A stretch of DNA of 9,934 nt from Clostridiaceae bacterium. Its GTDB lineage: Bacteria > Bacillota > Clostridia > Lachnospirales > Lachnospiraceae. The first letter of the stretch is position 1. The number at the start of each line of letters is the position of its first letter. The notes beneath the pieces are model-generated. The model saw only the letters and a program-made list of their open reading frames with translations, ran no database searches and was not told the origin of the DNA. Where the stretch lies: contig JAGZXV010000207.1 in the NCBI GenBank assembly GCA_018378255.1, forward strand, positions 1 through 9,934, given 5' to 3'. Below, in pieces: positions 7,001-9,934 of the stretch. A program made the translations under genes and the position numbers.

Positions 7001-7173
7001 TCCAGGATGAAAATGATAAGATTGCCGATATTCTGAAGGCACATACGGAAGAGATTAAGAATGAAGTACTGGCAGATAATATTTCACTGGGCCAGACCGG
7101 CGGATATGCGAAGGAATGGAACATCAACGGTGAAAAGGTTATGTTAGGCGTAGAGAAAATAACCAACGGCTGA
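4054..7173 (+). CDS. ileS: Isoleucine--tRNA ligase, long (type 2-like) form
   Basis: The protein charges tRNA-Ile with isoleucine in the cytoplasm and is a class I synthetase. At 1039 aa it is about 100 residues longer than typical type 1 bacterial IleRS and matches the length of the type 2/eukaryote-like group, which is often less sensitive to mupirocin (family knowledge; not testable here). HIGH is at 55-58 within PPTANGKPHIGHVL, in normal order. KMSKS is at 588-592. Between them lie AWTTTPWTLPSN and DGTGVVHIAPAFGEDD of the editing domain. Cysteine pairs C182/C185 with C387/C390, and C459/C461 with C498/C501, look like two zinc knuckles. WYVRRSRERFW starts at 715 in the anticodon-binding region. 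GGAGG at 4039-4043, 10 nt upstream, supports the start. Expression is under the isoleucine T-box upstream, and glgP follows 28 bp after the stop codon. Confidence 0.98.
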   Translation: MYEKVSTNLNFVDREKKIEKFWEDNDIFQKSMDSRKNGPTYTFYDGPPTANGKPHIGHVLTRVIKDMIPRYRTMKGYMVPRKAGWDTHGLPVELEVEKQLGLDGKEQIEQYGLEPFIEHCKESVWKYKGMWEDFSGTVGFWADMDDPYVTYHNDFIESEWWALKQIWEKGLLYKGFKIVPYCPRCGTPLSSHEVAQGYKDVKEKSAIAKFKVKGEDAYILAWTTTPWTLPSNVALCVNPNETYVKVACGGETYYLAEALCDTVLKEEYEVLEKYVGTDLEYKEYEPLFDFVNPKKKAFYVTCDTYVTLTDGTGVVHIAPAFGEDDSKVGRKYDLPFVQLVDPKGEMTAETPWAGTFCKKADPLVLKDLEERGLLFAAPNFEHSYPHCWRCDTPLIYYARESWFIKMTDVKEDLIRNNNTINWIPESIGKGRFGDWLENVQDWGVSRNRYWGTPLNIWECECGHQHSIGSIEELKSMSPNCPDEIELHRPFIDDVTITCPKCGKQMKRVPEVIDCWFDSGSMPFAQHHYPFENKELFEAQFPADFISEAVDQTRGWFYSLLAISTLIFNKAPYKNVIVLGHVQDENGQKMSKSKGNAVDPFDALDTYGADAIRWYFYINSAPWLPNRFHGKAVQEGQRKFMGTLWNTYAFFVLYANIDNFDATKYKLEYDKLPVMDKWLLSKLNTLIKDVDSNLENYRIPEAARALQEFVDDMSNWYVRRSRERFWAKGMEQDKINAYMTLYTALVNVCKAAAPMVPFMTDDIYQNLVRSIDKNAPESVHLCDFPAAKESWIDKKLEADMDEVLKIVVMGRAARNTANIKNRQPIGRMFVKADHELSQFYKQIIEEELNVKAVEFTDDIRSFTSYSFKPQLKTVGPKYGKQLGSIKKALAEVDGNSAMDTLKEKGALTFDFGGVEVVLTEEDLLIDTAQTEGYVSEGDNYVTVVLDTNLTPELIEEGFVRELISKIQTMRKEAGFEVMDHIRLFQDENDKIADILKAHTEEIKNEVLADNISLGQTGGYAKEWNINGEKVMLGVEKITNG

Positions 7174-7183
7174 GAACGTTGGT
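7162..7183 (+). other. Hairpin across the ileS stop codon
   Basis: ACCAACG (7162-7168) pairs perfectly with CGTTGGT (7177-7183) around an 8-nt loop that contains the ileS TGA (7171-7173). No T run follows, so it does not look like a terminator. It ends 4 nt before the glgP Shine-Dalgarno sequence AGGAGG (7188-7193). It could protect or couple the ileS-glgP junction, or be chance. Confidence 0.45.
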
Positions 7184-7201
7184 CATTAGGAGGATTAGCT
7201 G

Positions 7202-9655
7202 ATGAACAGAGGCTTCGATAAGGAAACTTTCAAAAAAAGCGTCATCTACAATGTGAAGAATTTATACCGGAGGACAATTGACGAAGCAAAACCCGAGCAG
7301 GTTTTTCAGGCAGTGGCCTATGCGGTGAAAGATGTTATAATTGATGAATGGATTGCGACCCATAAAGAGTATGAGAAAGAGGATGCTAAGACCCTTTATT
7401 ATCTTTCCATGGAATTTCTGATGGGGCGTGCGCTGGGCAATAATATCATTAATATTATGGCCCGGGACGAGGTAAAAGAAGTACTGGATGAACTGGGATT
7501 CGATCTCAATGTGATTGAAGACCAGGAGCCGGATGCTGCGCTTGGAAACGGAGGCCTGGGACGTCTGGCCGCCTGTTTCCTGGATTCCCTGGCGACGCTT
7601 GGATATCCTGCATACGGCTGCGGCATCCGTTACCGCTACGGTATGTTCAAACAGAAGATTGAGAACGGATATCAGGTGGAAGTGCCGGATGAATGGTTAA
7701 AAGACGGCAATCCATTTGAAGTGCGCCGTTCCGAATATGCGACGGAAGTAAAATTCGGCGGATATGTGAAGACCGTATGGGAGAATGGAAGAGAGCGTTT
7801 CGTTCAGGAAGGTTATCAGTCAGTTATGGCAGTTCCTTATGATCTTCCAATCGTCGGCTATGGCAACAATGTGGTCAATACGTTGAGAATCTGGGATGCA
7901 CAGCCGATCAACACCTTTAACCTGGATTCATTTGACCGCGGCGATTACCAGAAGGCTGTGGAGCAGGAGAACCTGGCAAAGAATATCTGCGAAGTGCTTT
8001 ATCCCAATGATAACCACTATGCAGGAAAAGAACTTCGCTTAAAACAGCAGTATTTCTTTATCTCCGCAAGTGTTCAGCGCGCGGTGAATAAATATATGGA
8101 AAAACATGATGATATCCGCAAGTTTTATGAGAAAAATGTTTTCCAGTTAAATGATACCCATCCAACGGTTGCCGTGGCAGAGCTGATGAGAATTCTTCTG
8201 GATGATTATGGCCTGACATGGGAAGAGGCCTGGGATGTGACAACGAAGACATGTGCTTATACCAACCATACCATCATGTCGGAAGCGCTGGAAAAATGGC
8301 CGATTGAACTGTTTTCCAGACTTCTTCCGCGTATCTACCAGATCGTGGAAGAGATTAACCGCCGCTTTATCATCCAGATCCAGCAGTTATATCCTGGTGA
8401 CCAGAATAAAGTCAGAAAGATGGCAGTTATTTATGACGGACAGGTGAAGATGGCGCATCTTGCCATTGCAGGAAGCTTTTCTGTCAACGGTGTGGCAAGG
8501 CTGCACACGGAGATCCTGAAAAACCAGGAATTAAAGGATTTCTATCAGATGATGCCTGACAAATTCAACAATAAGACCAACGGCATTACCCAGAGGCGTT
8601 TCCTTCTCCATGGCAATCCAATGCTTGCGGAGTGGGTGACTTCCAAGATCGGCAATGAATGGATCACGGATCTTCCTCACATTCATGAGCTGGCCATCTA
8701 TGCGGATGACGAGAAATGCCAGAAGGAATTTATGAACATCAAATACCAGAACAAGGTGCGTCTGGCTAAATACATCAAAGAGCACAATGGAATCGATGTG
8801 GACCCGCGTTCCATTTTCGATGTACAGGTGAAGCGGCTTCATGAGTATAAGCGTCAGCTGATGAATATTCTGCATGTGATGTTCCTGTATAACCAGCTGA
8901 AGGATAATCCGAATATGGATATGGTTCCGAGAACATTTATCTTCGGCGCTAAAGCGGCAGCCGGTTATAAACGTGCCAAAATGACTATTAAGCTGATTAA
9001 TTCAGTGGCGGATGTGATCAACAATGATAAGAGCATCAAGGGCAAGATCAAGATCGTGTTCATTGAAGATTACCGCGTATCCAATGCGGAGATCATTTTT
9101 GCGGCTGCGGATGTCAGCGAACAGATTTCAACTGCCAGCAAAGAGGCTTCCGGTACGGGAAACATGAAATTCATGTTAAACGGCGCATTGACGCTTGGAA
9201 CCATGGACGGCGCTAATGTGGAGATCGTGGAAGAGGTTGGAGAAGATAAAGCATTCATCTTCGGCGCATCTTCCGACGAGATCATCAATCTGGAAAATAA
9301 CGGCGGCTACAATCCTATGGATATCTTCAACAGCGACCAGGATATCCGCCGGGTGCTGATGCAGCTGATTAACGGATATTATTCTCCCCATGATCCGGAG
9401 ATGTTCCGCGAAATTTACAATTCCCTGTTAAATACGCAGAGCAGCGACAGGGCGGACACCTACTTTATATTGAAAGATTTCCGCGCCTATGCGGAAGCGC
9501 AGAAAAAGGTGGATGCCGCTTACCGCGATTCGGAGTGGTGGGCCAATGCAGCTATGATGAATGTGGCCTGCGCCGGTAAGTTTACGTCAGACCGGACGAT
9601 CGAGGAATATGTGAGGGATATCTGGCATCTGAAAAAAGTGGAAGTTGATATGTAA
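7202..9655 (+). CDS. glgP: Glycogen / maltodextrin phosphorylase
   Basis: This PLP-dependent enzyme of glycosyltransferase family 35 releases glucose 1-phosphate from the non-reducing ends of glycogen or maltodextrins using phosphate. The 817-aa protein has the normal bacterial length. YYLSMEFLMGRAL lies near the N-terminus. EPDAALGNGGLGRLAACFLDS (glycines from about residue 115) forms the active-site region. RRFLLHGNP and VQVKRLHEYKRQ follow, and EASGTGNMKFMLNGA carries the expected PLP-binding lysine, K656. AGGAGG (7188-7193) with 8-nt spacing supports the ATG. It starts 28 bp after ileS with no terminator or clear promoter between, so it is probably read from the T-box-controlled ileS transcript. 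This pairing is unusual, since no other glycogen genes are in the window. The choice between glycogen and maltodextrin as substrate cannot be made from sequence alone. The palindromic repeat R begins about 20 bp after the stop codon. Confidence 0.97.
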   Translation: MNRGFDKETFKKSVIYNVKNLYRRTIDEAKPEQVFQAVAYAVKDVIIDEWIATHKEYEKEDAKTLYYLSMEFLMGRALGNNIINIMARDEVKEVLDELGFDLNVIEDQEPDAALGNGGLGRLAACFLDSLATLGYPAYGCGIRYRYGMFKQKIENGYQVEVPDEWLKDGNPFEVRRSEYATEVKFGGYVKTVWENGRERFVQEGYQSVMAVPYDLPIVGYGNNVVNTLRIWDAQPINTFNLDSFDRGDYQKAVEQENLAKNICEVLYPNDNHYAGKELRLKQQYFFISASVQRAVNKYMEKHDDIRKFYEKNVFQLNDTHPTVAVAELMRILLDDYGLTWEEAWDVTTKTCAYTNHTIMSEALEKWPIELFSRLLPRIYQIVEEINRRFIIQIQQLYPGDQNKVRKMAVIYDGQVKMAHLAIAGSFSVNGVARLHTEILKNQELKDFYQMMPDKFNNKTNGITQRRFLLHGNPMLAEWVTSKIGNEWITDLPHIHELAIYADDEKCQKEFMNIKYQNKVRLAKYIKEHNGIDVDPRSIFDVQVKRLHEYKRQLMNILHVMFLYNQLKDNPNMDMVPRTFIFGAKAAAGYKRAKMTIKLINSVADVINNDKSIKGKIKIVFIEDYRVSNAEIIFAAADVSEQISTASKEASGTGNMKFMLNGALTLGTMDGANVEIVEEVGEDKAFIFGASSDEIINLENNGGYNPMDIFNSDQDIRRVLMQLINGYYSPHDPEMFREIYNSLLNTQSSDRADTYFILKDFRAYAEAQKKVDAAYRDSEWWANAAMMNVACAGKFTSDRTIEEYVRDIWHLKKVEVDM

Positions 9656-9675
9656 ATTGGGATTTAATTGAGGAA

Positions 9676-9934
9676 GTTACGCAGAAAAGCGGGGAAGAAG
9701 GCCGGGGAGCCAGACGGGGGAAACAAGCGATACAGGGGTCTGGTTTCAACCGTTAAGTGGAACTAAGGCTCCCGGCATGAAAAAAGGCGGTCCGATGCCC
9801 ATTCACGGTAAACTCCTGATGACTTTACCGTTCAGGGGCATCTCAGACACTGATTCGGAATTCAGTGTCTGCCCGCCTTTTTTCATGCCGGAAGCCTAAG
9901 TTCCGCTAAACGGTTTCCACATGACCCCTGTATC
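9676..9934 (-). repeat. Long palindromic branched repeat, copy R (right end cut by window)
   Basis: This is the same element as at 1-328, in reverse orientation (hairpin B first on the plus strand). Outer stem: GATACAGGGGTC starting at 9729 pairs with the complementary end at 9923-9934. After an internal loop, about 9748-9790 pairs with 9873-9915, including the perfect CCGGCATG...GGCGG stem (9772-9790 with 9873-9891). Hairpin B uses GATGCCC/GGGCATC (9794-9800 with 9836-9842) and CGGTAAA/TTTACCG (9806-9812 with 9824-9830). Hairpin A uses CAGACACTGA/TCAGTGTCTG (9844-9853 with 9862-9871). The left arm continues out to GTTACGC at 9676-9682. The partner of that arm lies beyond the window. Its position right after glgP would allow it to act as, or add to, the transcript's 3' end. 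Confidence 0.9.

Noticed and set aside
3994..9391. Antisense and out-of-frame open frames of 60-190 codons within ileS and glgP
   Set aside because: They are fully inside two well-supported genes, have no family features and are expected shadows of codon bias.
1..9934. CRISPR array, tRNA or rRNA genes, transposase genes, phage or defence genes
   Set aside because: No spaced short repeats, cloverleaf or rRNA sequence, or mobile-element protein was found in either strand. The only repeats are those listed.

Overview
The window looks like chromosomal DNA from a Gram-positive anaerobe, most likely a Lachnospiraceae / Clostridium cluster XIVa member. This is an inference from the strong AGGAGG-type ribosome binding sites, consensus sigma-A promoters, a T-box leader on ileS, a long type-2-like IleRS and moderate G+C with many AAA/GAA codons. 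No species can be named from the sequence alone.

Layout: (1) 1 to about 328 is a very long palindromic, branched repeat (copy L), cut by the window start. (2) A three-copy 11-bp tandem repeat and an extended -10 promoter lead into a MobA-MobB fusion gene (molybdenum cofactor guanylylation). (3) A 400-bp convergent intergenic region holds a weak terminator, a possible small RNA with a hairpin between a Shine-Dalgarno sequence and a 9-codon ORF, and the pncB terminator. (4) pncB on the minus strand encodes nicotinate phosphoribosyltransferase (NAD salvage) and has its own promoter. (5) A divergent promoter region carries two inverted copies of a TGTAAAGTA motif. (6) A perfect consensus promoter drives an isoleucine T-box leader (specifier AUC, terminator and antiterminator visible), followed by about 180 nt of extra hairpins before ileS. 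(7) ileS is followed 28 bp later by glgP (glycogen/maltodextrin phosphorylase), probably on the same transcript. (8) Just after glgP lies a second copy of the palindromic repeat (copy R), in the opposite orientation and cut by the window end.

The four protein genes are ordinary metabolism and translation genes and do not form one pathway. ileS and glgP are probably co-transcribed, which would place a carbohydrate-storage enzyme under isoleucine-tRNA control.

The most interesting element is the L/R repeat pair. Both copies fold into the same three-way structure: a long outer stem with two apical hairpins. Stem differences between the copies are compensatory at four or more base pairs, while certain mismatches and internal loops are conserved. 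That is the pattern of a selected RNA (or cruciform DNA) structure rather than a simple inverted repeat. I do not recognise it as a named family. Whether it is undescribed can only be settled by a database search.
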